Origin: Dinochytrium kinnereticum
Taxonomy: Eukaryota; Chytridiomycota; Chytridiomycetes; Chytridiales; Chytridiaceae
Length of the DNA stretch: 64,000 nt
NCBI GenBank assembly: GCA_027604005.1
Contig: JADGJT010000038.1
Span: 29,366-93,365 of the forward strand
Direction: 5' to 3'
Part shown: in pieces, positions 10,885 to 24,069 of the stretch
Layout of the letters: each line of letters begins with the position of its first letter
Position numbering within the stretch: position 1 is the first letter of the stretch
Made by a program: the position numbers and the translations under genes
The notes under the pieces: generated by a model
Databases searched by the model: none
The model's input: the letters and a program-made list of their open reading frames with translations, nothing else
What the model was told of the DNA's origin: nothing

Positions 10885-11339
10885 GGCTGTAGTGGTTGAG
10901 GGGAGGGTGAAAAGTGCAGGCAGGTGTGGGGAGGGTGAGGGCGTCCTTTTATATTTTCCGTTTTCCTTGCGGTGACAATTTCTTTTCTTTTCCTTGGAGT
11001 GTTGGGGTCAGTGTAGGCAGGAAGGCAGCTGGCGCAGATCGCATTCACCCCAAAAGCTGTGTCGGCTGTCCGGGGGTGCTGGACACTACTAATTCATTCA
11101 ATAACAATTCATTAATTAATATAATTCAATAATAATAATAATAATAATAGAGTGCTTTTGGGTTTGGGGGAGAGAGAGAGCCTTGCGCCACTCTCATCCA
11201 ATCATTATTAATACTGCATTATTATTTATTACCATATTTAGAGATATGGTGCAATTAATGATGTTGATGATTTTAAATGATTATTTTAATTATTTATTAT
11301 TATAATAAATCAACACACACACCCAAATGCATATGAGAT
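10885..11339. other. Intergenic, SAM synthetase promoter and IDP1 3' flank
   Basis: About 455 bp. The half next to the SAM gene is mixed sequence and should hold its promoter. The half near 11100-11320 is very A+T-rich with ATT/AAT runs and probably forms the IDP1 3' end. No gene is seen. Confidence 0.55.
11127..11149. repeat. (AAT)n microsatellite
   Basis: Seven or eight AAT/ATA units within an A+T-rich spacer. Confidence 0.85.
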
Positions 11340-13670
11340 CTACTTCATCCGCTCCTGCGAGAGGCGTCGCGCAACCGCGTCAATAAACTGCTCAGATGTC
11401 ACATAGTGCTCGCGCTTGAGGCTGGTGCAAAAGAAGGAGAAAAACAGGTGAGGTGGCAGCATCAGTAATGAGCAATCATCGTCCATCAGCATTCAAAACA
11501 AGTGCAACAAGCCCCCCCACAACATACTCAAAGAAGAAGAAAGAAAAAAGAAAGAAAGAAAAGAAAAATAGAAGAAAAATAGAAGAAAAAAAAAGAAAAA
11601 AAAGCAACACCACTCACTCCTTATCATGAATAGCATACGCCAAATCCTTCGTCATGACATTCTCCTTCTCCACAACATCAACACAAGCCCTCTCAAGCTG
11701 CTCCGTGTACTTTTTCAGATCCCCCAACCCATCCAACTTGGCCCTGTGCGCAAGTCCACGAGTCCACGCAAATATCGACGCGATCGAGTTCGTGCTGGTC
11801 TCCTTTCCTTTCTGGTGTTCACGGTAGTGGCGGGTGACCGTGCCGTGCGCGGCCTCGGCCTCAAGGGTCTTGCCGTCGGGGGTCATCAGCACGGAGGTCA
11901 TGAGGCCGAGGGAGCCAAAACCTTGGGCGAGGACATCGGATTGAACGTCACTAACGGTAAGGTGTTAATGTATCGTGCTTCAAGAATGGCATAAAGGCTG
12001 GGGTGGAGGAGAGCGACGTGACTCAAGTTGTACGCCTCCTCTCCGCCTCCGTGGCTCCAGTCCAAAAAGTCACATGGAAAAAAACGCTTACCCGTCATAG
12101 TTCTTTGTCGCCCAAACGAACCCACCATGCGACTTGAGGGCCTGAGCAACCATATCATCGATCAATCGGTGCTCGTATGTAATCTTCTTTGCGGCAAACT
12201 TGGCAGCGTATTCCCTTCATTACGACAACAGGAAGGGGAAAAAAAGGAGAAAAAAAAGAGGTTGAATCCAACCGTCAGCAACAAAATCCAATTACATATC
12301 CCGTAAAAAATAAAAAAGTGGAAAACTCACTCGTTATAAAGCTTCCTAAAGATCTTCTTAAAGTGCCCATCATACTTCTTCAGGATCGTGTTCTTGGTAG
12401 AAAAGTACAAATCCTGCTCCTTCAACAACGCCATCTCAAAGCAAGACCTGGCAAATCCCTCAATCGATGCATCCGTATTGTACATGCCCATACCAACACC
12501 TCCACCCTCAAAATCGTAAACATGGTAACGAACTGAAGGGCCACCAGAGGAGGGAGTGAACACCATATCAAAAGATCCAGCCTCGGTGACAACAAAATCA
12601 GTGGCCTTGTACTGTTTTCATAAGGAGCAACGCGTAAAATACAAGGTTAAGTCAGTAAGCCATTATAACTTCTCCTATCCCTTCACTTGGGAAACACAAT
12701 CATGGACAACCCATCTCACCACCGCATCTCACCTGATCTCCGAACGCATGCCTTCCGATAATGATCGGCTTGGTCCATCCACCAACGATACGCGGAACGT
12801 TAGACAGCAAAATGGGTTCACGGAACACGGTCCCTCCCAAGATGTTTCGAATAGTTCCATTAGGAGACTTCCACATGGACTTGAGGTTAAACTCCTTGAC
12901 ACGGTTCTCATCCGGTGTAATAGTGGCGCACTTGATTCCAACGTTATACTTCAAGATGGCTTCAGCAGCGTCCACAGTAACCTTGTCATCGGTCTAAAAT
13001 CACCAGATGGTTAGGAGTGTATTTTTCTTCGTCAGCAGCAGTGGCATCCTGTGGTAAAGACAGGAATACTTTACCTGATCACGGTGAGGAAGCCCTAGAT
13101 CGTAGTACTTGATGTTCAAGTCCACGTAAGGAAAGACGAGCTTCTCCTTGATCCAGGACCAGATGATACGAGTCATCTCATCACCATCAAGCTCGACAAC
13201 AGGGTTCTCGACCCTAATCCTCGGAACCTGTTCAACAAAAAAACGCAGCCATTAGGCTATACTCTTTTTGTAAAGCGTCGAATGCGGGTTGCAGGTGAAG
13301 GGTTGGGGAAAATGGACGGCCCCCACCCCCCCCCCAGGGTGCACGGGGTGATATTTCTATATTCTTTTTCACGGAACTGAAAGGCATCGCCACTTTGTGA
13401 CTTGATGCAGTCTAGCTGATAAGACGATGGGAAGGGGGAAGGGGGGGAAAGGCGATCATCGACCCGCCGACCCCGAATATGCTCAAGCGCGAACATTGCA
13501 ACCGCCCAGAGGAGGAGGCGTGCCGGCATGCACGCACGGCGGAATGGCGTGTGGTGGGGGGATGCATGCAGCGATGAGGGGTTGAGGGGGATGAAGGCTC
13601 GTACCTGTGACGAGTAGAGACGAGCGCGGGCAGCAGCGTTGGAAGCGTTGAGGCTTCGTGCGAACAGCAT
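11340..13670 (-). CDS. IDP1: NADP-dependent isocitrate dehydrogenase, mitochondrial
   Basis: Oxidatively decarboxylates isocitrate to 2-oxoglutarate and makes NADPH. The start at 13670 gives [22 protein letters not shown], an Arg/Ala/Ser-rich, acid-free leader typical of a mitochondrial presequence, in its own exon (13670-13605). Then follow [88 protein letters not shown] and [13 protein letters not shown], the standard active-site and NADP-binding segments of eukaryotic NADP-IDH, across about seven exons. It ends SQERMK, so there is no peroxisomal SKL. A head-to-head intergenic region separates it from BBOF1. Internal exon ends were not all refined. Confidence 0.95.
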
Positions 13671-14380
13671 GGTTGGTTGTTGTTGTTTGTGATGTGCGGT
13701 GGGTGGGTTCAGATGATCAAAAAGGATTTGAAATCCCAAAAATCAGTTTTTTGCAACGGAGCGGAACAAGCGAACCAACCAACCATCCAACCCATCAATC
13801 TTCAATCATCATCACATGCCCCCACTGCGTTTTCCTTTGGATATCTGAAGGAAAAAAATATGCATTTTAGTAATAATAAACACTTTGAATATTCCACACA
13901 CACACAGATGGATATCTGCTGCTGAGCAGACAGAGTGTGCAGATGTCCTCAAACAACGCACGCTTGCAGTCAGTGCCAATGAATGCAGATGCATGCTCAC
14001 GAGCATTCCTCACTGAAGACGCCACGGCGTTGTTGAGTGGTGTTCATGCCCTCCCTGTGCGTGAGAGGGTGAGAGGGTGAGTGAGTGAGAGGAGAGGATA
14101 AGAGAGTTTGAGAGGACGGGCAGAGTGTGACATCTGAATGTCGGTGTAATGGAACCATGACAGAGTACAGCGACACGCAGCTTGTCAAGCAAAAGAATTT
14201 CAACAATTCCCCCTCCACCAACCAACCACCCCAACATCCATCCATCCATCCATCCATCACCTCTCCTCACCACTCCAACCCTGCATTCACCTCACCTCAC
14301 CAACCCTCCACCAGCAAGCAGACCAGCAGCAAAGAATTCAAAAAAAAAAAAGAAAGAAAAGCTACTACAGAGACGTGGAA
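13671..14380. promoter_or_regulatory. Divergent intergenic region IDP1 / BBOF1
   Basis: About 710 bp between start codons of divergent genes. It must carry both promoters. I see CCAT tetranucleotide repeats near 14231-14258, CA repeats near 13895 and several ATGCATGC-like palindromes, but no known factor site I would stand behind. Confidence 0.5.
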
Positions 14381-17300
14381 ATGGACGACCCCTCAACCGC
14401 CGCCGCAGGGGCAAAGAAGAAGAAAAAGGTCGTCCTCGCAACAGGCACGCCCATCACAGACGCCAACAGCGATATGGAATCTCCTGAAGGTCCAGGATCC
14501 GAAGCCGGTGCATCGCCTGGGAAGAAAAAAGGAAAGAAAGCTGGAGGGTCAAAGTCAGATGGCGAGGAATCCTCTTCCGGTGGGAAGAAGAAGGGGAAGA
14601 AGGGGAAGAAGGGGAAGAGGGAAAAGGGGGGAGATAAGAAAAATTTGGTTATGAACTCGAGAGGGGAGATGGTCACGCCTGCGCAGTTTGCATTGGAGCA
14701 GACGTATGTGTTGTTGCTTTTGTTGTTGTCGCTTTATGAAATCAGCGGTCTGGAACCCAAGTCATGAAAGTCTTTTCCTTTCTTAACACTCCCGCTTTTT
14801 TCCTCCTTCTTCTAAACGTGTAATATCTCAGCCTGGATGCCACAAATCAATCTCTTGCCTCGTACCGCAATCGCATGGAAAACCTCATTAAAACCAATGA
14901 AGATCTTCAAGAGACGTGTCAACAACAAGAAAAGGATGCCGTAAATATCACACAACCTCCCCCACAACCTCTCAACTCATTATCTCCTTCATTGCCGACA
15001 TTCTCTAACTAAATGCTTTCATGTCTCATCTAGCTCGACGTTATCGCGGCCCTCCATGCTGAAACCGAGCACAAGGAAGGAGAGCTGAAGAAGTTGAGAG
15101 AGCTCATGGAGGCTGCTTTAATGAGAGCGAAACAGGATCAGGAGTCGATGATGGGGGACTCTGAGAGAAAGTTGTCAGGTTGGGAATACATAAGCATCTT
15201 TCAACCGATCATATTTATCGCGCATATTGGCCCGTAAAATCAGATATGAACAACGTCCTCGCCGAAAAAGAAGCAGCGTTCCGTGTCATGCAAGCTGAGT
15301 TTGCCGTTATAAAAGATTTCAGGGTAAACTTTTTCATTCCCCATCTCTTACCATTACCCAACCACTCTTACTGTCCTGCCTAAAAACTCTTATGCGTTTT
15401 CTTTTTACAGAAAAAACGCCACGAGCTCCTCCGCGAACTAGAATACCAGAAACAAGAGCTCGCAGACACAGAACGACAGCACAAGGAGGTTGTGGCGAGG
15501 ATGGAGAGAAAGTTTTTTGAGGAAAAGATTCGGTTACAGAAGGAGGCCAATCGAAAGATATCTGAATTAGCCACCAAAGCCCATAAGGTTTGATGGTTGC
15601 TTCTTTTTTTTTTGAATCACACGCCTTCAATCCACCTTCTGGTTCTAGCTTCATCTGGCTGGGTGTGTTATGAAATCTACCCAACCCCTCCCCCTTTTCT
15701 CATCGCGTCAAAAAACAACAACAAAAAAACCCCACCTCAACAACCATATCCCATCTAAAACAGGAAGCCGTGGCAAACCTCAAAGAAACAACCAAAGAAG
15801 TCTACAAAGAAAACATTCGAATGGCCGAATCCCTTCGATACCACGTTCAAGAAGGCGAGGAGCTCTCAAAACAGAACGCGATGCTGCTGAGAGCCAACCG
15901 TCAACTGATTGAGGAGAAGGATTTGCATAATGTCATTGTGAAGGAGAAGATTTTGCAGTCAAAACAGCAGGGACAGGAGGTGGGTCACTCTGTGAAATTC
16001 GACTTTGCTTCTTCCGTTGTAGCGGGATGGGGAGGGGGTTGCTTCTTTCACCCACTCTTTTTTCTCGGCCCTTCATTTCCTATATTAACCACCGCAACCC
16101 GCAATCCAAATTCAGATCAAAGACCTAAACCTGAAAATTCAAAGCATGGAACACGCTCTCTCCCACGTCGTCAGAGAGTTTGAGCACGAGCGAGACATTA
16201 TCGGGAAAATGGCTAGGAGAGAGTTGGATGAGGTTAGGAGATATGCTGATAAATTGAGGGAGAGTTTGAAGCGAAAGAGTCGGGAGATGAAGCATATTAA
16301 GGTTTGTGAGATCTTTTATAGCCAATTATATTTTGGTTATTGTTTTTTTTTTGGGGGGGGGGGGGGTGGGGTGGGTTGAGGTCGTTCTTTTCGGTGCAAA
16401 CTTCCTATATTCTGTATTTTCTTTCAACGTCTTGGAGCACAAATTTTGTTGACATTGAACCTTTTAACTCTTGATATTCTCCTTTGTTCATGCTCTTTTC
16501 ACAACCAGCGTCTTGCCCAACACGTCTTGGACCAACGAACAGACCTCGAAGCCTTCTTCATGGATTCGTTAGACCATATCCGTGCCGAAATTCAAAGCAA
16601 TCGAGAGGCCGCCCGAAAAGCTGCACAAGCCGATTATAATCGAAAAATACGAGCGGTGAGTTCTTCTTCTTGTCCCACCCCCACCCACAAGGAGATAAAA
16701 CAGCCATAGCACAAAAAAAAAAGAACCCCGTCCAACAACACTAAAATATCCACTTAATACTAACTCTACCCCCCCCCCCTTCCCCTACTCCCCTCACTCA
16801 AAATAAACATCTCCCCTCCACCACAGGTAATATCAAACAAACAAGGCATCCCATTCCCAGCAGTCCAATCCTTCCGTCCTCAACCCCAAAACAACATCGG
16901 CCCAGCCGCAGCCGCCGAATCAATCCTAAACCCACCCCCCCCAGCCGCCCCCTCCACCCCGCCCCCCCAACAACCCCACCAAGAAGGTCCCTCCACACAC
17001 GCCCCCCAATCTCACCCCCCCCCCAACCGCGTCGACATAAGCGACCTAACCTGGGAAGACAAGGAACGCGTCCTCCGGCTCCTCTTTGCCAAGATGAACG
17101 GGGTGACGGTTGGTGGGAAGGTGCGGAAACCTTGGGGTGTGGAGGAGGGGAGAGGTGGGGAGAGAGGGGAGGGAGAGGGGAGGGTTGGGTTCAGCGCTGT
17201 GGTGCCGGAGGGGAGGGAGGTGGACATTGAAGGTGATTTGGATCTTTCGACGGCTACCACACGGAGTCCGGCGGCACTGTCGCCTGATCATGAGGATGAT

Positions 17301-17546
17301 TACGAAGAAGAGGGTGACGATGGTGGGGAGCAAAGTGGAGGTGGAGAGCTGGGTGAGGTTAGACAAGGGGAGGTGCTGGGAACAGGATCGGGAAGCTACG
17401 TTTATGCGTCGTCGAGTGGGGTCGGAGGAAGCGGCAGTCATCCGAGCCTTGTTAGATCGCTTGAGAGTGCTGCGGGTGGGTCTGAGGAGGGTGTGGGGAG
17501 CGTTCGGGTAACCTCACAAGTGAGCTTGGGGGCTGGTGAGGTTTGA
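14381..17546 (+). CDS. BBOF1: Basal body-orienting factor 1 (BBOF1/CCDC176) homologue
   Basis: Coiled-coil protein of motile cilia; the vertebrate form localises to basal bodies and axonemes (known for the family). The first ATG in frame is 14381. A Lys-rich head (KKKKK, repeated GKKKGKKGKK) leads into a coiled coil that tracks BBOF1 segment by segment: SYRNRMENLIKTNEDLQ, FFEEKIRLQKEANRKI, VKEKILQSKQQGQE, LAQHVLDQRTDLEAFF. The signature IGDLTWEQKEKVLRLLFAKMNG of animals is seen here as ISDLTWEDKERVLRLLFAKM. The C-terminus is Gly/Glu-rich and disordered. About eight exons are joined by short introns, one with a G homopolymer near 16352. Its presence implies a flagellated stage. Confidence 0.92.
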
Positions 17547-18030
17547 AACAAACAAACAAAAAAAAAAACAAACCCCCCCTGCTGAAGATGAGGCAAAGGT
17601 TGTGCTTTCTTCCACCTTTCGTCCGTCCAGCCAACCTATATTTATTTCACTTTCTTTCTTGTTCCGCTCACCTTTTCTGTCTACTTTCTTCTATTTTATG
17701 CACGAAAACCAATCCATCACCCACACGATTGTTTTTTTCTTTTCTGTATCATACCAAAACCTCTCGACGGCAAAACTGTGAGAATAGAGAGCTATTGGAA
17801 TTCAGATACTACATACCCTTTATTCATTTAAGGCAGACAAGGACCATATCAAACATGACAGAAGCAAACAAAATGCCACAGCATTACGAACAGAAACAAC
17901 AAAAAATAAATGGGAAAAAAAAAGAAGCTTTCCATACAGCCCCCGCGCAGGACAGCCTCCCCCAACAAGCCCAAATCACATTAATAAGAAGAAAGAAGAA
18001 CAAAAAGCAAAAGGAACTCCCTACTCCCTC
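17547..18030. other. Convergent intergenic region BBOF1 / CTF4
   Basis: About 480 bp of T-rich then A-rich sequence between two convergent stop codons. It should carry both 3' UTRs. No gene or structured element is evident. Confidence 0.55.
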
Positions 18031-21000
18031 TCACTTTGTAAACTTAAACATCGCCAACCGCGATTTAACCCCCTCACTCTTCCCCTCTGTCTTCTCCCCC
18101 GCCTTCTCCTTAGTCATCGCCTCAACAGCCAGTGGCTGCTCATCCTCCTGACCCTTTTCGACTGCAGTAACCTTCTTCACAATATTTCTCCGTCTCGGTT
18201 TCCCATGCACAGGATCCTTCCCCTTCTCCTTCCAAGTGTACCGCCGGCCTCCTCCATCAGGGTCATTAGAGTCAGCCCCGCTATCGGGGTCGTTTTCCTT
18301 GTCGGCTTCCTCATTGTCGAGGGCGTCCTTTTTCATTCGATTTAGTGAGATGCAATACAAAGAAAGAAACAAAGAAGAACAAGAGTACGAGGCTTCTTAC
18401 ATTATTCATTTCCGCATCTTCCTCCTCCTCAATATCAGAGCAGCGACGCTTCGATGGGGAGGATCCAGCTCCACTCTGGTCAGAGATGCTACGCTTTAAA
18501 GGCTAGAACAAAAACAAAAAAAAAAAAAACAAACGTAATCGGTAAAACGGGACAAATCGCAAAAGTCATCCTAAAAACAGTTACAAACCTGCAATTTAAC
18601 GCCCAAAAAGTTGGCCATACTCGCCATAGAGCCATCACCAGCCCTCTCGGAAAGCGTCCCCTTTGAAGACCCGGCACCCGCTTCGATAGGGCTCACAAAA
18701 TTCTTTGGTGCTCTCGACGGTTCCGGCTATTCAACAGGAAAAATGCAATTGATCTTAGTACAAAAAATAGAATTGGACACATGCTGTTCAAAAGATGTGG
18801 TTTTAGAAGGTCAAATTCTCACCTGCTTAGTTGCGGCAAAGAGAGTGAGTTGCCTTCCTTTCGAGGATTCCATAGGCTCAGGGTCAATTGGATCTGCTAA
18901 TGAGGTTAGAGTTAGAAAGGAAAGGAGAATGTGATCCAGTGTAAAGGAGGGTCGCCTTACCAGTATCTTTCATAGACTCTTCAATAGGCTTCGAGTTCTT
19001 GCCATACGTCCGAATCACCTTTGGCTTGTCGGCCTAGCATCAATAAAAAACAATACACAAAAATAAGCATCAATATCAACCAAAAAATGTATAGAATAAA
19101 AGAACGAAAAACCAATTGACTAAAAATGCATACCTTTGATAACTGCGTTAATGTCATCTGCTTGGAATCTCTGCCCTTCTCAGACTCTTTCAAACTCTCC
19201 TTCGGCTCCTCAGGCTCCTCATCTAAATCGAGCACCAAGAGAGCGATAGAAAAACAAAAACAAACACAAACATTAGAGCCCCCAAACCCCACAAAAGAGA
19301 AGACTAAACCCCCACATACCATGAACAGCCTTATGCCCAGTCAGCCCACTAAAGGAAAACGCTGAAAGACTCGACCTTCCCGCCGAAGCCTTCTGCGCCT
19401 TATTTGCCGCCGAAAAAGGGCTCTTACTCTTCTTCACCTCCACCGTCTTTCCCTCCGTCTCCCTCTCAACAGCCTGTTTCTTTCGGGCACTCCAAGGCTT
19501 CGCAACCGCTTCCTCATCAGCGTTAGGCATCGAGGTATCTTCAATCGCAACTTCGGCTTCCCGCTTTCTCAAGAGACGAGGTTTCCTTTTATTGGAGGTA
19601 GCGCGGGCGGTTTTTTTGGTTTGAGCTGCCTTGTCATCTTCATCTTCGTCGTCGTCCTCAATAGGGGGAGGCGGCGGGTCGACAGGGTCAGAAGAGAATC
19701 CCCAATCCTCTAATGTCATGTTAGCGGTCTCATCTTCTTCGTCTAAAGCGGGCGGGGGCGCTGCCTGCTGGATTGGGGACGAGAAGGTTATCTTCTTGTT
19801 CTTCTTTGCTGGTGTTGCGACAGGAGCGGGGGTTACTGAAGAGGAAGTAGATGATGCGTTGGTGCTGGTCTCCGTAGCGACCAGTTTTGTTGTGGAGAGA
19901 ATGCCATTGAGTGGTTTTTCAGCGTTGATGGGTTTCGAGATCTTGGGAGCTCCTAATGGCCTAAAGGGCGTTTCAGGGATAGCTGCAGAAAGAGCAATGT
20001 CAGCAGGCTTTTGAGGCAAGAACGCGCTAGTTTCCATTGTCATGGCTGGGTAATGTGATGCGGAAGGTGCCGGTGCATTGCCAAGGAATTTCTAAAGAAA
20101 TCGTTAACATAGCACTGGGTTTAGTTGTCTTGAAGGAGATCACGTTACCTCTTTGAGCTTCATGATCTTTTCGGCAAGGATAGGCCTTTTATGAACCACT
20201 GCAACCTTCACAGCTGAGTCGATGGATTTCTCGCGGTAAAGGAGAGACGCAAGATCCAAAGCCCTCTCCACCTTGTCTCGCTGGCACGCATCCTACAAAC
20301 AATGAAACAAAAGCAAATTAGAACTACATCAAAACTAAAACCAAGAAAGAGACCGGAGAGTTGATGAATATGCATACATCAATCAAGATCAAAATCGACT
20401 TATCACTCCCAAACTCCCTCTTTTTCATCTCATGTGCTGTGATAGCAGGATCCGCCTTTTTCACCTTAATAGAGTAGAATTGCTGCAAGTAACTTCAGAA
20501 ATCCAGGAATAAGCGAGAGAAAGTTAACGTCAGCATCTTCTTCTATACAAGAGAAAAAAAGGTATCAAATATGTACTTTCTCTCCTCAGCAACATTCTCG
20601 TGGGCAATCAGCGGGATCTCAAGTTTGACTTCACTCATCGAACCCTTGAACGGCGGAATAGGGTATTTAAGTGACCCCTACAAAGCAAAACACACAGCAA
20701 CAAAAACCATGACAGTCAGCGAAAAGTCGCGCAAAGCCCATGAGAGAAACAAAACCGCGCCACAGAAACAAACCTTGCACGCCACGGCATAGAATAGACT
20801 GTCAGATATGGCAACAGGCCAAATGTTTGATTTTTGCGCATCCGCTACCTGCAATCTCGAGTCAAAGAAAGGAACCCAGGCATAGTTGTGAAACGGCTGA
20901 AGAATACGAAGGACGCCGCAAGAATCATACGAAGCTGGGGCCTGACCCATGATAAAGTCAATAAAAACTCTTAACTAAAAGACCGAAAACCAATAATTTA

Positions 21001-23737
21001 AAAAAAGGCAGCCAGTACCATCTGATCCGTGAACCCGATCCACTCCAGATCCGAGGTGGGAGAAATCGGTAAAGCCCCCATCCGAACCGTCCGATGAAGA
21101 TCAGCATCAAAGAGAATATATCCAAGGTTCTGATCCTCTGTTGAGGAGAATCATCAAATAATTAGCGATTAATCTAGAGGAGAAATCCAAGAAAGTAGAT
21201 ATAAACCAACCCTCAAAGCAAGGGCCCTTGTGGTAAACGATAAAGAGAAGATTGGCAGCCCCACACATGGACACAATCGGACCCTCCAAACACTGAATGT
21301 CAATCTGAAGCCCGCTCATAGAGAAAAATCGAAGATACCGATGGTCAGTGGCAATAACGGGCCCCTTTTTGGTTAGAGCAACGGCTATTTTTTGTAGGGG
21401 GGTTTACAAGTAAAAGGAAGTGATTAGAAAATCAATCCTTTACTGGAAAAAAACGACGCCAACAAACCTCTCGGGCTCTCTACATTCCCCAAATCTAACG
21501 TCCATGAGCTATTTGTTGACCAGTTATCGGCAGCCCTAAAATGCAGTACCGAAGTGCCCTGTGGTGAGGATGTGTCACATGCGAAAACCGCGCCAAACTC
21601 ATTAAGGCACGCCATGGTGTACTTGTTAAAATCTTCAAAAAGGTAGCCGCGCATTGATTTATCATGGAACTCCACGTTCACTGCCGCGTGAGTGGATAAG
21701 TCCTTGGTGTGGATCAGGCCGAGGAGGTTAAAGGCTGAGTAAGGATTTAGAACTGAGTGGGACCCGTCTGAAAAAAACCCAGAAAATGAGTGAGACATAC
21801 CGAGATATCGCTTTGAACCGACGTAAGGTGTGGAACCAGGCTGGAAAGCCTCTTGCATAGATGTTTGAGGAGGTGAATAGACAGAACCTTTGCAGACTTC
21901 ATCAGCACATATAAAACGGCGGATTTCAAAATGTACCTTTGCTTAGACTATTTTGAACTTTACTTTTCTGACGGTCATAGTATTGTTGCACCTGCTCCTT
22001 TGTGTCCAAAGGCTCAGCGTACCCAGCACCATCATCATCCTCGACAAAATTTGCCATGTCGTCCTCAAAATCCATCGCGTCAAGGGCCGCCGCATTATCG
22101 TTATGAAACTCTTCATTCGTCGCTTTTAAGGGTGGAGGTACTGCTATTGCAAGAGAAATATAAACACATACACCAGGAATTCTTTCAAGAGGCACTCAAA
22201 ACGAACCTTCCGAATCGATCGCGTCGTCATTAAACATCATCGCAAGATCGTCCTCGGTAGGAACTGGCGCGGCGGATGCAGCTAATTTTGTGATAAGAAT
22301 ACCGCCTTTGCTGTCGGCCTAAGGAAGAGTTACAATCTTATAGAATTAGAACGGGGAGTAACTTACAACGCAAAGATGGCTTTGTGAAGGGTGCCATGAG
22401 AGGCCGAGAATAGGGGACGCATGGACTAATTTCTTCATCGGGACCACCTTACTCTTTTCGGGTTCCCAGATTTGAAGAGCAACATCTCCAGCGGCAGCAA
22501 GGAGTTTACCATTTGAAGACCAGGAGACGCAAGTGATCCCCTTTTGATTTTAAATTATTAGTTATATAGAGCCTTTCAAACCTTGGAGTTATCCTTCAAA
22601 GAGTACGTAACTTTCCAGGTATCGACCGCAATAACCGCAATGTCTTTAGGATAGGTCAGTCTCAACAACTGCAGTACAATGAAACCAAGAAGGGGAGCAA
22701 AATAGGCAAACAGAGAAAGAAAGAAATCAGGTACCGCGTTTTCTTCCAGGAACAGCAAGGTATTTTCCAGAGGGGTGCCAGGACGCCCGACCAAGATCAT
22801 GTGTAGTCTTTCCAGCGGACAAGCTGAAACAAGTCGATTAGTAAGAAAATACGTGAAAAGACGCGTCAAAACCTCGTCGAAAATGTACTCGGGACAGTGT
22901 CATGCAAGGTCTTGACGCAACCAAAATCGTTGTCCCTATCCCATATCTTGACTGCACCGTCGGCGCCGATTGATGCCTAAGGGAGCAAAATAAATGGCTT
23001 TCAGAGCTAGTTCATGCTGCTGATTGAAGGGCCTACCAGCCATCGCCCATCCGGAGAAAAAGAGAGAGACTTCACAGGCTTTTCATGTGAATCTCGACCG
23101 TCCAACGATTTGATCTTGGTGATATCATTCACGTCCACAATCTTGATGATCATGTCGCTGTTGAGATCTGGGTGAGCCAAAACATGTTCTTAATCATAAA
23201 GGACTTACTCTCCGGCGGCAGCCACGCCCACAACCTTCCTCCTATCCTGATCCATTCGAAGGGCAACGCACCGAGCGGGCAATGTGAAGCGCGTGATTGT
23301 CTTTTCAATCTCCATCGTCGCCAGACTACCACACCGCACATGACCGTCCTCGCAAGCGATGGCAAAGAAGTCATCCTGTTGTTGGGGATGGTGTTTCAGG
23401 CGGACATCCGGACGGATCTGGCAAAAGAACCAAAGGAACGGGACGGGGAGAAGAAGAGGCATCCTACATGTACGGCCATGTCCAGAAGAGCCTTCTTTGC
23501 CTTAGTGGTTTCGCCCAGGGACCCCATAGGCTTCATCGTCAGAGCTTCCTCCATGATGTCAAAGGTCTCAAACACACGAAGGAGACCGTCCGCCGATGCG
23601 GCTGCGACCTTGCAGCCATCGCTGTCTATGTAAGCGCACGAATACACGGGAGCGGTAGCGGACGGAGATGCGTGATTGACGGGGCGGGCCCTCTGCAGGG
23701 TCACCGGGGCGGGTGCGGCAGCCGAACCTCCCAGCAT
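18031..23737 (-). CDS. CTF4: CTF4 / AND-1 (WDHD1) replisome adaptor
   Basis: Trimeric hub that ties the CMG helicase to polymerase alpha and helps sister-chromatid cohesion (known for the family). The likely start is 23737 (MLGGSAAAP); an in-frame Met at 23869 is possible. The N-terminal WD40 repeats include AAASADGLLRVFE, FFAIACEDGHVRC, KIWDRDNDFG, GKYLAVPEEN, GITCVSWSSNGKLLAAAGD and LGLSWHPSQSHLCVV. A middle acidic linker (MDFEDDMANFVEDDD) precedes the SepB propeller (MQEAFQPGSTPYVGSKRYLG, WTNSSWTLDLGNVESP). A helical bundle follows with DDACQRDKVERALDLASLL. The tail is basic and disordered with short hydrophobic motifs (RQLTLFAATK, KQMTLTQLSK). No HMG box is seen, unlike vertebrate WDHD1. 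It has many short exons and individual boundaries are approximate. Confidence 0.93.
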
Positions 23738-24069
23738 TCTGTCTGATGAGAAACAGGTTGCTCGACTGCTCCAGGTCTGGAAGTCTCGGACATTGCAGCT
23801 GGTAGAAAGTGAAAAGTGGAAAGGGGAGACCCGTGGTCCGGGATATCGGACCCTTAGTGTGTGTCGCACAACATAGAATTTGCTTGTTTTTCTTCTGCAG
23901 GGTCAAAAATAGCACCTGTGGTTCTGACCGATATCCATCCCTCCCTCCCTCATTCACTCCATCCATCCATCCCTCACCAACTCCTTCCCCCAGATATCAG
24001 GGCTGTACGGACGCTGCTGCCTGACCTAGTCGATCAGGAGGACCCACTGGAAGCGAACTGTTCACCGAA
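23738..24069. promoter_or_regulatory. Divergent intergenic region CTF4 / SEL1-repeat gene
   Basis: About 330 bp between divergent start codons, with a TCCATCCATCC tract near 23960. It should act as a two-way promoter; no known element is recognised. If CTF4 starts at the upstream Met the spacer is about 200 bp. Confidence 0.5.
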
